NCBI GenBank assembly: GCA_021795215.1
Contig: JAJYPS010000006.1
Coordinates: 1 to 45,376, forward strand
Direction of reading: 5' to 3'
DNA from: Actinomycetes bacterium
GTDB lineage: Bacteria > Actinomycetota > Acidimicrobiia > Acidimicrobiales > JAKAOS01
DNA: 45,376 nucleotides
The translations under genes and the position numbers were made by a program. Shown here one piece after another: positions 1 through 9,019 of the stretch (position 1 is its first letter; the number at the start of each line of letters is the position of its first letter). The notes beneath the pieces were generated by a model. The model did no database searches. It saw only the letters and a list, made by a program, of their open reading frames with translations, and was not told where the DNA came from.

Positions 1-3
1 GCC

Positions 4-1374
4 ATGAGGCTTCTGACTGCCGTTCGTGGCGACCGGGGAGCCGAAGCGGAGCCCTCCGAGGCCAGGTTCACTGCACGTGCAGTTGCCGGTGCCGCTTTGG
101 AGCAGGTGGGGGTGGCTGCGGGGCAGGGCGTGGCCGGGGTGGGGAACCTCGTGTTCACACTTGTTACGGCCCGGGTCCTGGCACCCCGGTCCTTCGCCCA
201 GATGGCTGCCTTCTCGGCGCTGTACCTGTTGTGGAACCTGCCCTCGACCAGCCTCAGCGCCACCGCGGCGCTCGATCCCACTTCGGTGCGCCGCTCCCGG
301 GTGCGCTTCGGCATGCTGGGCGCGGTGTTCGGCATGGCCATGATCGCAGTGTCGGGTTTCCTGGCACCGGTCCTGGGCCTGCCGGTGGGGCTCGTAGTGG
401 CACTTGCAGCGGCATCCCCCCTGGCGCCGGTGCTGGCGTTGGAGAGAGGCAGGCTGTATGGCCAGCAACGACACGGCCTGCTGGTCGGCAGCCTGGTGGC
501 GGAGCCGGTCGTGCGATTGACCCTCGGGAGCGTCGCCTTGGTCGAGCTGGGGGCTCTTGGAGGAGCAGTATCGGTGATCCTCGGCGGTGTCGCTGCTTTG
601 GAGGTGGCGACGCTGCGCAGCCGGTCGCCGAAGCGATCTCGGCGGCCTCTCGGGGTCCGGCCCTGGGAGTGGGCCGCCAAGGCTCGGGCTGGTGTCGGTG
701 GGGCGTTCCTCCCCGAGGGTTCCTTCTCGAGAAGTCGCTCGGGACGGCAGAGGCACCCCGAAGTGACATCGGTCGCAACGTCAGCCGGTGGCATGTGGGC
801 GGCTCTGGCGTTCATGCTGGTCGGCCTGTTGCAGTACTTGAGCCTCCTGGCGGCCAACCGGCTGTTGAGCGCTTCGGGTGCGGGTGAGTTCGCGGCGGTG
901 TCCACGGTAGGGGGGATCGCCGCGTTCGCCACTGCGACCGTGCCGCTCGTGCTCCTTCCGGCGGCATCCCGGGGACAACGGCATGCTCTCTCGGCGGCTG
1001 TGTCCGTGACGGCGATCGCAGGACTGGTCGCCACCGCCGTCGCATACGCCGCCCCAGGGCTTCTGATCACAGAACTGATGGGCGCAAGGTACGGCTCGGC
1101 TGCGCCGTTGGTCGGGCCGTACGTCGTGGCGATGAGCCTGTTCGGGCTGGTGAGGGTGCTGGTGTCCCACGACTGCGCTACGGGGAGATCCCGCTCGGTC
1201 ACGCTGCTGCTGATCGTGGCGGCCGCCGTCCAGACGGCGGTACTCCTGGCCGAGCATACGGCCGGTGGCATGGCCATGGCGACCCTGGTCACGATGGCAG
1301 CTCTCACCATCGGACAGGGGCTGGTCGCAGTGGGGCGTGCTTTCAGAGGGCGGCGTGCGCAGCACAGGCTCTGA
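4..1374 (+). CDS. Multi-spanning membrane protein, polysaccharide flippase/exporter-like
   Basis: 456-aa ORF with repeated hydrophobic segments (VGNLVFTLVTARVLAPRSFAQMAAFSALYLLWN...); adjacent to a glycosyltransferase. The start lies at the window edge and may be further upstream. Confidence 0.55.
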   Translation: MRLLTAVRGDRGAEAEPSEARFTARAVAGAALEQVGVAAGQGVAGVGNLVFTLVTARVLAPRSFAQMAAFSALYLLWNLPSTSLSATAALDPTSVRRSRVRFGMLGAVFGMAMIAVSGFLAPVLGLPVGLVVALAAASPLAPVLALERGRLYGQQRHGLLVGSLVAEPVVRLTLGSVALVELGALGGAVSVILGGVAALEVATLRSRSPKRSRRPLGVRPWEWAAKARAGVGGAFLPEGSFSRSRSGRQRHPEVTSVATSAGGMWAALAFMLVGLLQYLSLLAANRLLSASGAGEFAAVSTVGGIAAFATATVPLVLLPAASRGQRHALSAAVSVTAIAGLVATAVAYAAPGLLITELMGARYGSAAPLVGPYVVAMSLFGLVRVLVSHDCATGRSRSVTLLLIVAAAVQTAVLLAEHTAGGMAMATLVTMAALTIGQGLVAVGRAFRGRRAQHRL

Positions 1375-1410
1375 TGTTCGGCCTCTGACGTTCGGCCTCT
1401 GACGATCGGC
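1367..1410 (+). repeat. 14-bp tandem repeat (about 3 copies) spanning the stop codon of the flippase-like gene
   Basis: GGCTCTGATGTTC / GGCCTCTGACGTTC / GGCCTCTGACGATC; TGA at 1372, 1386 and 1400. Confidence 0.8.
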
Positions 1411-1514
1411 AAAGATCACGTGCCGGCATGCACGTCGGTACTGGGCGCCAGCAGCGGCGTGGGCAGGTGCCGAGACCGACATCGAGGCGGAGCTCCCCGT
1501 CGAGAAGCACCTGC

Positions 1515-2729
1515 TCAATGCGGAAAGCGGGCTGCTCCGGTGCGCGACGCGAGGGCGAGGAGATGTCCTTCGATGCTTGCGACGGTGGTCCGGATGTCTC
1601 GCTCATCCACGGCATGCTGCCTTGCGGCGGCGGACATCCGCTCGATCTCGGAGGCACCCACCTCCGAGACTCTGGCGATCGCAGCGGCGAGCTCGGCGGA
1701 GGAGCCCGGCGACACGACGCAGAACGGGTAGCGCTTGGCCCACTGGCCGAGGGCCTCGACGCAACCCCCGGTACGAGTCGTGACGACGGGGCAGCCGCAT
1801 GCCATCGCCTCCACCAGTACCAGGCCGAAAGGCTCGTCCCACACGCTCGGAACGACCACCAGGTCCGCCGCCCAGTAAGCAGTTCTGGGATCGCTCACCC
1901 AGTCCCGATGAGTGACTCGTGTCTCCCCGTCGATTGACGCCCTGTCGATGGCGGCTCGGGTCTGGACGGACTCGACTCTTCCCACCAGCAGGAGCGTCGT
2001 GTCGAGCTCCGGCCGACCACGGTTCAGACATTCCCATGCGTCGATCAGGACGGGGGCTCCCTTCTCGTCGTTCAGCCTCCCCACCATGGCCACCATGAAC
2101 GTCCCTTCCTGAACGCCCAGACGATCTCTGCACAGCTTCCTCTGGTCGCCCTCTGCGGGAACGAAATACTCCACGTCGACTCCGTTGAGGACGACGTTGT
2201 CACCGTCCGTAGGGAAGCCGACCCTCTCCCAACTGCTCATATTCGCTCGCGAAACGAATATCGCTCCGTCGATGGAGAGCAGCCTGCGCAACAATCGGAC
2301 GGCGGTCGGAGGCATGGGCAACCGGCCACCGAAGGGCAGAGGAAGGTGCATGTGCCAACACACCGGTTGGCGAAAGACTCTTCCGAGCAGGAATGCGAAC
2401 GCAAAGTTCTCCCAACGGCCGTTGTGGTGCATATAGGCGATCCTGCGTCCCGACCGTCGTTTCCCGTGAGCGGTCGAGACAAGCTGTCTCCAAGCGTCGA
2501 AGCGGCGCAGGTATAGCATCTCCGACGAGAACTCCAGCCAGTTCTGTTCCATCTGGCCGGGACGGCAGAAGGCGACGTGGACGGTGTGTCCTCGCCTCGC
2601 CAGCTCCCTGCAGATCTGCAGCTGCGCCCGCTCCGTGCCGGCCGACTTCGCCATGCTCGGAACCAACGTGATCAGTTCCACGTATGCTTCCGACAGGGCA
2701 GGAGGGGGATGCGGAGCTCGGTTCCCCAA
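1515..2729 (-). CDS. Glycosyltransferase family 4 (GT-B fold)
   Basis: VAMVGRLNDEKGAPVLIDAWECL, VVVPSVWDEPFGLVLVEAMACGCPVVTTRTGG (EX7E-type GT4 motif). Confidence 0.9.
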   Translation of the reverse strand: MGNRAPHPPPALSEAYVELITLVPSMAKSAGTERAQLQICRELARRGHTVHVAFCRPGQMEQNWLEFSSEMLYLRRFDAWRQLVSTAHGKRRSGRRIAYMHHNGRWENFAFAFLLGRVFRQPVCWHMHLPLPFGGRLPMPPTAVRLLRRLLSIDGAIFVSRANMSSWERVGFPTDGDNVVLNGVDVEYFVPAEGDQRKLCRDRLGVQEGTFMVAMVGRLNDEKGAPVLIDAWECLNRGRPELDTTLLLVGRVESVQTRAAIDRASIDGETRVTHRDWVSDPRTAYWAADLVVVPSVWDEPFGLVLVEAMACGCPVVTTRTGGCVEALGQWAKRYPFCVVSPGSSAELAAAIARVSEVGASEIERMSAAARQHAVDERDIRTTVASIEGHLLALASRTGAARFPH

Positions 2730-2812
2730 ACGCGAGCAGGGGGTCTGTTGACAGTGGTTCGCACCGACACATCATTCCATCTGCGGGGTGAGGGCTCCTC
2801 GATTGGGCCCCG

Positions 2813-4852
2813 TCAAATACCGAACGTAGGCGAGGACACCGAAGCCGCGTGTCCGTTTGTGAAGAAAGTAAGGATGACGCGGTGCGTGCCGCTCGGCAGT
2901 ACCCACGGCCAGAGCCATCCCCAGTTGGTGAGGTAGGTGGGCGATGAGTTGTCCGGCGTGTCCCAGGACTGGCTCCAGCCCTGGTAACCGTTCCAAGTGG
3001 GACTGACGAAGTTCCACGTGATGCTCTTGCCGGAGCTGGGCATCGTCCAAGTTACGGCTGGTGCTGCCGGAGCCGAGAACGTGACGTGACTGAGCTCCAG
3101 TTGGGCGACGTAACCTGCGCCGTTGTTGACTTGAAGTCCGATTTGGCCCAGACCGCTCGACATGGCCGGCACAGTCCAGGTCATGGTGCTCCAACCCGGC
3201 GACACCGTCTGGGCAGCCGCGAAGTGGACGGTCCAGCTGCGCGCCCATCCAAAGGGCACCACTTGCACCGGATCGCCCGTGAAGTTGCCGAGGACGAAGT
3301 TGACCGTAGCGCCAGGAGCGAGGCCGTTCAAAGGCTCCGAACCGGAGCTGATCGCGCCGTAGCCGGGCGAGTGGAGCCCTATCACGGCTCCCGTCGAGAT
3401 CGGGGTGGTGGAGATGGAAGGACCGCCCCAGGCCACGGACCAGTTCGGAGTCGTACCGACCGAGCCGGAGATGGAGACCGGAGGAGTCGTGACCGTGGGT
3501 GCTATCGGCGTCTGCGGGGGAGCCGGGGGGCTTGGAGGGTTGGATGCGAGCGTGAGGGTAGGCACGGTCACCCGTTCAGAGCCGGCAGCAAGCGCGGTCA
3601 TGTCGGCCTTGGTGTTGCAACCGCCCAGGTAACACTGGCCGTTTGCGTTGCTTATCAGGCTCGGGAAATTGTTGCCGCCGTTCCACCAGGCCCAACCCGT
3701 GTAGCCGATCCCATGAGAGTCGAAGAAGGACAGGATCTGGGAGTCGTAGGGGGTGACGGTGGAGGACGTGTCCCCGAACTCGGTGGCCACGACAGGATGG
3801 GACTCCGCCACCTGCCCGAAGGCCGCCTGCCATGCGGAGGGATTGGTGCCCGACTTGAACGCGTAGGGATGGGTAGCGTAAGCCACGTTCGTCCCGGAGA
3901 GGGCGTAGCCGTTCAGCACTCCTGACAGGTCGTACGCCCAGTTCAGCCCCCCGGCCAACACCACGTTGGAAGCTCCTGCTCCCCGGACCGCATCCAGCAA
4001 CTGCTGCATGCCGGCGGCCTGATAGGTCGAGCCGCTGGAGACCGTGACGCTGCCCCCATTCCTCCAGACGCTCCAAGAGACGTCGTGGGGCTCGTTGTAC
4101 AGCTCGAACATCACGCCCGCGTTCGACGAGAACGTGGATGCCACGGAGCGCCAGAAGGTGATCGAGTTCTGGTCCGGCATCTGCTGCTGGCCCGGGGTGC
4201 CCATGAGGTTGCCCCGGTCCGACCAGTGCAGGTCCAATATGGCGACCATGTGGTTCGCCTCCACGTTGGCCACGACGTTCTTTACTGTCGAGATGTAGTT
4301 GGGGCAGTTGGACGACGGCGCCACGGTCATGCCCGCAGAGGACAGCCAGAAGTCCTGGTTGAGAGAGATCCGTACCGCGTTCGCATGCCACGAGGAGTGC
4401 ATGGTGGAGAAGTCCGATGCTGGTATTCCCGGCGCTCCACTGACGGCCTGTCCCGAGCAGGACCATTCGAGGGAGGGACGGTCGACCCCGTGGACGAAGA
4501 ACGGCTGACCTGCGCCGTTCTCGATACGATTGCCCACCACGCGGAAGGGACCTGTTGCCGGGGCATTGGCCGGGTAGCTCGGATATGTGACCACCGGGCC
4601 GGCCGTCGTGCTCACCGGCACGGTCGCAGGCAGAGCGCCCGCCGAGATCGAGAGCAGTCCCCCAAGTGCGACGGCGAGAAGCGATTGCCGTCGTCCGGTC
4701 GTTGCCAAGTGGAAAAGAGGGCGTAGAGGGCTTCGGGCAGCAGTTCCAATGCGCAACATCGTCGTTCCTTGTCGGTGGGCTCTCCTTGCCATCGGAGCGC
4801 CGAAGGATCGGCTTGACCTCTCGGCCCTTGGAAAATCCGAGTTGGTCACCAA
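2813..4852 (-). CDS. Secreted glycoside hydrolase family 5 (cellulase-like) with C-terminal beta-sandwich/CBM-like region
   Basis: Signal-peptide-like N-terminus; VHGVDRPSLEW, MVAILDLHWSD, GVMFELYNEPHDVSW (catalytic NEP), PVVATEFGDT, YTGWAWWNGG. Confidence 0.85.
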   Translation of the reverse strand: MVTNSDFPRAERSSRSFGAPMARRAHRQGTTMLRIGTAARSPLRPLFHLATTGRRQSLLAVALGGLLSISAGALPATVPVSTTAGPVVTYPSYPANAPATGPFRVVGNRIENGAGQPFFVHGVDRPSLEWSCSGQAVSGAPGIPASDFSTMHSSWHANAVRISLNQDFWLSSAGMTVAPSSNCPNYISTVKNVVANVEANHMVAILDLHWSDRGNLMGTPGQQQMPDQNSITFWRSVASTFSSNAGVMFELYNEPHDVSWSVWRNGGSVTVSSGSTYQAAGMQQLLDAVRGAGASNVVLAGGLNWAYDLSGVLNGYALSGTNVAYATHPYAFKSGTNPSAWQAAFGQVAESHPVVATEFGDTSSTVTPYDSQILSFFDSHGIGYTGWAWWNGGNNFPSLISNANGQCYLGGCNTKADMTALAAGSERVTVPTLTLASNPPSPPAPPQTPIAPTVTTPPVSISGSVGTTPNWSVAWGGPSISTTPISTGAVIGLHSPGYGAISSGSEPLNGLAPGATVNFVLGNFTGDPVQVVPFGWARSWTVHFAAAQTVSPGWSTMTWTVPAMSSGLGQIGLQVNNGAGYVAQLELSHVTFSAPAAPAVTWTMPSSGKSITWNFVSPTWNGYQGWSQSWDTPDNSSPTYLTNWGWLWPWVLPSGTHRVILTFFTNGHAASVSSPTFGI

Positions 4853-4898
4853 CCCGGCAAAGCGCTGCGTGGGAGGGGAACCGCACTAAAGTGCGACC

Positions 4899-5930
4899 GT
4901 GGCCGCTGTATCCAGCACCCGCAGCGGGGGCCCAGCCGACGGCCGGACAGGCCCCAGGTCGGGGGAGCCCGCCGCCGCCTCGTCCGCTCCCAGTGGGGCG
5001 CAGCACCGTCTGCAGCGGGGAGACCAGGAGCTCGTGGTAACCGAGGTGGGCGGCACACTTCGCCATTACTCGGTCGGGGGCTGGGAGGTACTGGCCGGCT
5101 TCGGCGAGGAAGAGCAGTGTCCCGACTACCGCGGCGCCCAGCTGGCACCGTGGCCCAACAGGCTCCGGGACGGACGGTACTACTTCGACGGCGACCATCA
5201 GCTGCCGCTGAACGAGGCAGCCAACCGCTGCGCGATGCACGGACTTGTCTGCTGGGAGCCGTGGCACGTCGTGAGATCGGCCGCCTCGGAGCTGGTCCTC
5301 GGCTGCACCCTGCACCCGAGGACCGGTTACCCCTTCATGCTGCACCTACAGACCAGCTACGTGCTCGACGGCGGAGGGCTGACGGTGACGCAGGGCGTGA
5401 CCAACTCCGGTCCTCACAGAGCGCCTTGGGGCAGCGGCGCCCACACCTACTTCTCCTTCGGCGACGCCAGCATCGACTCGGTCGTTCTTCACGTACCGGC
5501 CGAGGACTGGTTGCCGTCCGACCACCGGCACCTCCCGATGGGCCGGAGCAGGGTCGGGGGAAGCCCCTACGACTTCTCCACAGCGCGACCGATCGGTACC
5601 GACGTGCTGGACGTCGCCTTCAGCGGGCTGGTCAGGGGAGCCGACGGTCGTTCGACCGTTTCGCTGCGGGCGGCCGACCGCTCGGTCGAAGTGTGGATGG
5701 ACTCACACCACAGATGCGTGATGGTCTTCACATCCGACACGCTGTCCGGTCGATGGCGAAGAGCCAGCGTCGCCGTCGAGCCGATGACCTGCCCGCCGGA
5801 CGCGTTCCGCAACGGGCAGCACTTGCAGGTGCTGGAGCCCGGGCAGCACTTCGCGGCCAGTTGGGGCGTATCGCCCAGGCTCGGCACTGATGCCGTGGCG
5901 CCGCTCGCGAACCGCGGTCGTCCAGGCTGA
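4899..5930 (+). CDS. Aldose 1-epimerase family protein (galactose mutarotase-like)
   Basis: GAQLAPWPNRLRDGRYYFDG...NEAANRCAMHGLVCWEPW and SGAHTYFSFGD motifs; exact start uncertain. Confidence 0.85.
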   Translation: MAAVSSTRSGGPADGRTGPRSGEPAAASSAPSGAQHRLQRGDQELVVTEVGGTLRHYSVGGWEVLAGFGEEEQCPDYRGAQLAPWPNRLRDGRYYFDGDHQLPLNEAANRCAMHGLVCWEPWHVVRSAASELVLGCTLHPRTGYPFMLHLQTSYVLDGGGLTVTQGVTNSGPHRAPWGSGAHTYFSFGDASIDSVVLHVPAEDWLPSDHRHLPMGRSRVGGSPYDFSTARPIGTDVLDVAFSGLVRGADGRSTVSLRAADRSVEVWMDSHHRCVMVFTSDTLSGRWRRASVAVEPMTCPPDAFRNGQHLQVLEPGQHFAASWGVSPRLGTDAVAPLANRGRPG

Positions 5931-5996
5931 TCTGAAGCGCGGTAGAGGCACAGGAAACGGCGGAGACGACTCTGGCCGGACTTGTAAGGGTCCGAC

Positions 5997-6026
5997 CACC
6001 CGCTGGAATATGTACTCCAGCGGGTG
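5997..6026. promoter_or_regulatory. Perfect 11-bp inverted repeat (CACCCGCTGGA-ATATGTAC-TCCAGCGGGTG)
   Basis: Arms 5997-6007 and 6016-6026 are exact reverse complements; 8-nt loop; no T-tract follows. Lies upstream of the HTH gene. Confidence 0.7.
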
Positions 6027-6118
6027 TAATCGCCACTATGGGTGTGCTTGGGGGAATATTGTTAGAAGCTTCCGGGAATCCCTCGTTTGTGGTCAGGGGT
6101 CCGGTAAGCTCAGACTCA

Positions 6119-6382
6119 ATGGAACGTCACCAGGATTCGACACCCATCCAGTGGCTCAGCACTCGAGAAGCCGCAGAGTACCTTGGTGTCACCTTGCGTA
6201 CCCTTTACCGCTTCATTGACGAGGGGCAACTGGCTGCTTACCAGTTCGGGCGTGTAATACGGCTGAAGACCACCGATGTGGAGAATTTCATAGCCGCCTC
6301 TCGAATTTCTCCGGGGTCGCTGCGGCATCTCTATCCGGAGAGCAAGACGGACACGACTCTGACAGAAGTCAGCCATACGTAA
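6119..6382 (+). CDS. Excisionase/BldC-type helix-turn-helix DNA-binding protein
   Basis: QWLSTREAAEYLGVTLRTLYRFIDEGQLAAYQFGRVIRLKTTDVENFI; typical HTH_17 layout; ATG at 6119 preferred over the longer ORF start at 6038. Confidence 0.8.
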   Translation: MERHQDSTPIQWLSTREAAEYLGVTLRTLYRFIDEGQLAAYQFGRVIRLKTTDVENFIAASRISPGSLRHLYPESKTDTTLTEVSHT

Positions 6383-6954
6383 GTCGGTGGAGTGCCGCCG
6401 CTCTCCGGTTTGACCGTAGCGACATCGCTGCCTACTCCGACTAGGCGGCCGACTACGGACGCGTCCTGGCCCTCGAAGGCCATGCGCACGAGGGGTGCCT
6501 CGGCTGCCAGTTCGCTCAGCATGTTCGCCATGGAGAGACCTGCGGACCGGTCCGAGACGGCCTGGGTGGCGGGGATCGAACCGGGCTGCCCGGGGGTTGG
6601 CCGCACGGCGGCGACTGCCCGAAGCGAGATCAAGAGCATGGGGCGGCTGTCTACGAGCAGGAAGTCGGAACCTATGGCCGATAGGGCACCGGTGTGGAAC
6701 GTGCCGTCGGACAGCATCACAGTCGCCACGGAGCGGCGGGCGACCATCTGCTCCAGCACGCCGATCCAGTCTGCGTCTTCGCTGGCTTGGCGCAGGAGGG
6801 AAGAAGTCAACGAGCGGGACCTCGCTCCGGATCGCCGTCGCTCGTCCAGCGACAGGTCGGTCCACTCGTCGAGCGCCCATTCTTCTGTGGACCGGTTGGC
6901 GCGCGGATCGTCGGGCTCGCCCTCTGGATACGAATTGTTCACGGTGTTCACCAC
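6331..6954 (-). CDS. Conserved hypothetical protein
   Basis: 207-aa ORF, MVNTVNNSYPEGEPDDPRANRSTEEWALDEWTDLSLDERRRSGARSRS...; divergent from the HIT gene; no domain recognised with confidence. Confidence 0.6.
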   Translation of the reverse strand: MVNTVNNSYPEGEPDDPRANRSTEEWALDEWTDLSLDERRRSGARSRSLTSSLLRQASEDADWIGVLEQMVARRSVATVMLSDGTFHTGALSAIGSDFLLVDSRPMLLISLRAVAAVRPTPGQPGSIPATQAVSDRSAGLSMANMLSELAAEAPLVRMAFEGQDASVVGRLVGVGSDVATVKPESGGTPPTYVWLTSVRVVSVLLSG

Positions 6955-7011
6955 GCCCTTGCCGACCCTTCCGAGATACCTTCGGAGCCATCGTCGGCGG
7001 AAAGGACCGCA

Positions 7012-7386
7012 GTGACGGCAACCGAACCAAGCGCAACCGAACCAAGCGAGTGTCTATTCTGCAGGGTCGTATCGGGCGACCTGCCGTCGGAGGGTGTCGT
7101 GTCCAACGAGCGGACCTACGCGTTCTCCGACATCGAGCCGGTCGCTCCGGTGCACGTGCTGGTGGTGCCCAGAGAGCATATAGCCGATGCGGACCAGCTG
7201 AGGGAGCACCACGGCGAACTGCTGGCCGAGATGTTCACGACCGCCCAGGCCGCCGCGAAAGCGCAGGGAGTGGCCGAAAGCGGATATCGGCTGGTGCTGA
7301 ACGTGGGCCCGGACGCGCTCAATTCCGTCGCCCATCTCCACCTGCACGTCGTCGGCGGCCGAAGGCTCGGGTGGCCCCCGGGTTGA
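7012..7386 (+). CDS. HIT family (histidine triad nucleotide-binding) protein
   Basis: CLFCRVVSGDLPSEGVVSNERTYAFSDIEPVAPVHVLVVPREHI...NSVAHLHLHVVGGRRLGWPPG; GTG start at 7012. Confidence 0.92.
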   Translation: MTATEPSATEPSECLFCRVVSGDLPSEGVVSNERTYAFSDIEPVAPVHVLVVPREHIADADQLREHHGELLAEMFTTAQAAAKAQGVAESGYRLVLNVGPDALNSVAHLHLHVVGGRRLGWPPG

Positions 7387-8462
7387 TGGCTCGAGACGCA
7401 GACGCTCCGGCTACCCGTCGGCCTGGTACGCTTGGCGGCAGGTCCGATGTGTCCCTGCCACAGGTAAAGATCCTTGTTCCGGGCAACCATCTCATGGTTG
7501 CGCTGGTAGGGCAGCAGGACGAGTTCCTGCGTCTGGTCGAAGAGGCGTTCGGGGCCGTGGACATACTGGTGAGGGGCAACGAGATCACCGTCACGGGCGA
7601 AGGATCGGACAGGGTGGCGCGCCTGTTCGAGGAGCTCCTGGTCATGATCCAGAGAGGCCAGCTACTGGACTCGGCCAACGTGGGTCGGACGATCGACATG
7701 GTCAAAGCCGACGAGCGACCGTCGGAGGTCCTGGCGACGCAGGTGCTCAAGTCCGGCAAGGGCCGGGCGGTTCGTCCGAAGACGTCCGGTCAGAAGCGCT
7801 ACGTGGACGCGATCGTGTCCAATACGATCACTTTCGGCATCGGCCCGGCCGGTACGGGGAAGTCCTACCTGGCGGTGGCGCTGGCGGTGCAGGCACTGTT
7901 CGACAAGTCGGTCCACCGGATAATTCTCACACGGCCCGCCGTGGAGGCGGGGGAGAGGCTGGGCTTCCTACCAGGTGATTTGATGGCCAAAGTGGACCCT
8001 TATCTCCGGCCGCTCTACGACGCCCTTTACGACATGCTCGAACCGGAGGGGGCGCAACGGCTCCTGGAGCGGGGCACTATAGAGGTGGCGCCCCTGGCCT
8101 TCATGCGAGGTCGGACGCTCAACTCCAGCTTCATCATCCTCGACGAGGCTCAGAACACGACGCCGGAGCAGATGAAGATGTTCCTCACCAGGATCGGCTT
8201 CGGCTCGAAAGCGGTCGTGACCGGTGACGTCACCCAGGTGGACATCGCCGCCGGGCGGTCTGGACTACTTGGTCTCGAGAACGTGCTTTCCGGGATCGAA
8301 GGCGTGTCGTTCGTCCGACTGGGCCGGCGCGACGTGGTGCGGCACAGGATCGTGGCCGACATCGTGTCGGCGTACGAGCGGGCCGAACAGGGGACGGACG
8401 TTGGCGTGCGCCAGGTCTCCGGCCTCACCGAGACGGTCGCCGGCAGCGGGGTGGGACTGTGA
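7386..8462 (+). CDS. phoH: PhoH-like ATPase
   Basis: GIGPAGTGKSYLAVALAVQAL (Walker A), SFIILDEAQNTTPEQMKMFLTRIG, AVVTGDVTQVD; ATG overlaps the HIT stop. Confidence 0.95.
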   Translation: MARDADAPATRRPGTLGGRSDVSLPQVKILVPGNHLMVALVGQQDEFLRLVEEAFGAVDILVRGNEITVTGEGSDRVARLFEELLVMIQRGQLLDSANVGRTIDMVKADERPSEVLATQVLKSGKGRAVRPKTSGQKRYVDAIVSNTITFGIGPAGTGKSYLAVALAVQALFDKSVHRIILTRPAVEAGERLGFLPGDLMAKVDPYLRPLYDALYDMLEPEGAQRLLERGTIEVAPLAFMRGRTLNSSFIILDEAQNTTPEQMKMFLTRIGFGSKAVVTGDVTQVDIAAGRSGLLGLENVLSGIEGVSFVRLGRRDVVRHRIVADIVSAYERAEQGTDVGVRQVSGLTETVAGSGVGL

Positions 8463-9016
8463 CGGCGGAGGTCTTCGTGGGCGACGAGCAGTCGGCGCTG
8501 CCGATGGAAGTGGACCGCTGGGGCGGCTTGGCCCGCTACGTGCTCGAAGCCGAAGCGGTGCCGGAGGACTGCGAGCTCTCGATCCTGTTCGTCGACCGGG
8601 GCACCATTGCAGCACTGAACGGTAGGTTCCGGGAGGTGGACGAGCCGACGGACGTGCTCGCTTTCGGCATCGACGACGACCAGGGTGTCGGCTCGGGGCG
8701 TTCGCCCGACGGTGGTGGCACCGGACCGGGCTGGGTCCCTCCCGAACCGGCCGACATGCCGTTCCTGCTGGGAGACGTGGTGATATGTCCCGAGGTCGCC
8801 GCGGCGAACGCGGCCGAGCACGGCGTCACGCTGGATCGTGAAGTGGCCCTTCTTGTCGTGCACGGCATCCTGCATCTCCGGGGCCACGACCACGAGGAGG
8901 AGAAGGAGGCGCAGGAGATGGAGCGCCTGGAGCAGGAGCTGCTGGAACGATGGTGGGCCGGGGAAGCCGGTCCGGTCGGAGAGGTCGAGGAGCGTCGAGA
9001 TGGAGGGGCTGCCTGA
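8459..9016 (+). CDS. ybeY: Endoribonuclease YbeY (rRNA maturation)
   Basis: LNGRFREVDEPTDVLAFG and VHGILHLRGHDHEEEKEAQEMERLEQELL (H-G-x-LHL-x-GHDH zinc motif). Confidence 0.95.
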   Translation: MTAEVFVGDEQSALPMEVDRWGGLARYVLEAEAVPEDCELSILFVDRGTIAALNGRFREVDEPTDVLAFGIDDDQGVGSGRSPDGGGTGPGWVPPEPADMPFLLGDVVICPEVAAANAAEHGVTLDREVALLVVHGILHLRGHDHEEEKEAQEMERLEQELLERWWAGEAGPVGEVEERRDGGAA

Positions 9017-9019
9017 GCC

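Noticed and set aside
3576-5345. 589-aa minus-strand ORF overlapping the GH5 gene in another frame
   Set aside because: Composition is Arg/Gly-rich shadow coding typical of high-GC DNA; the GH5 frame has clear catalytic motifs.
6038-6382. Excisionase-like HTH as evidence for an integrated mobile element
   Set aside because: No integrase, att-like repeats or phage genes nearby; such HTH proteins are common chromosomal regulators in Actinobacteria.
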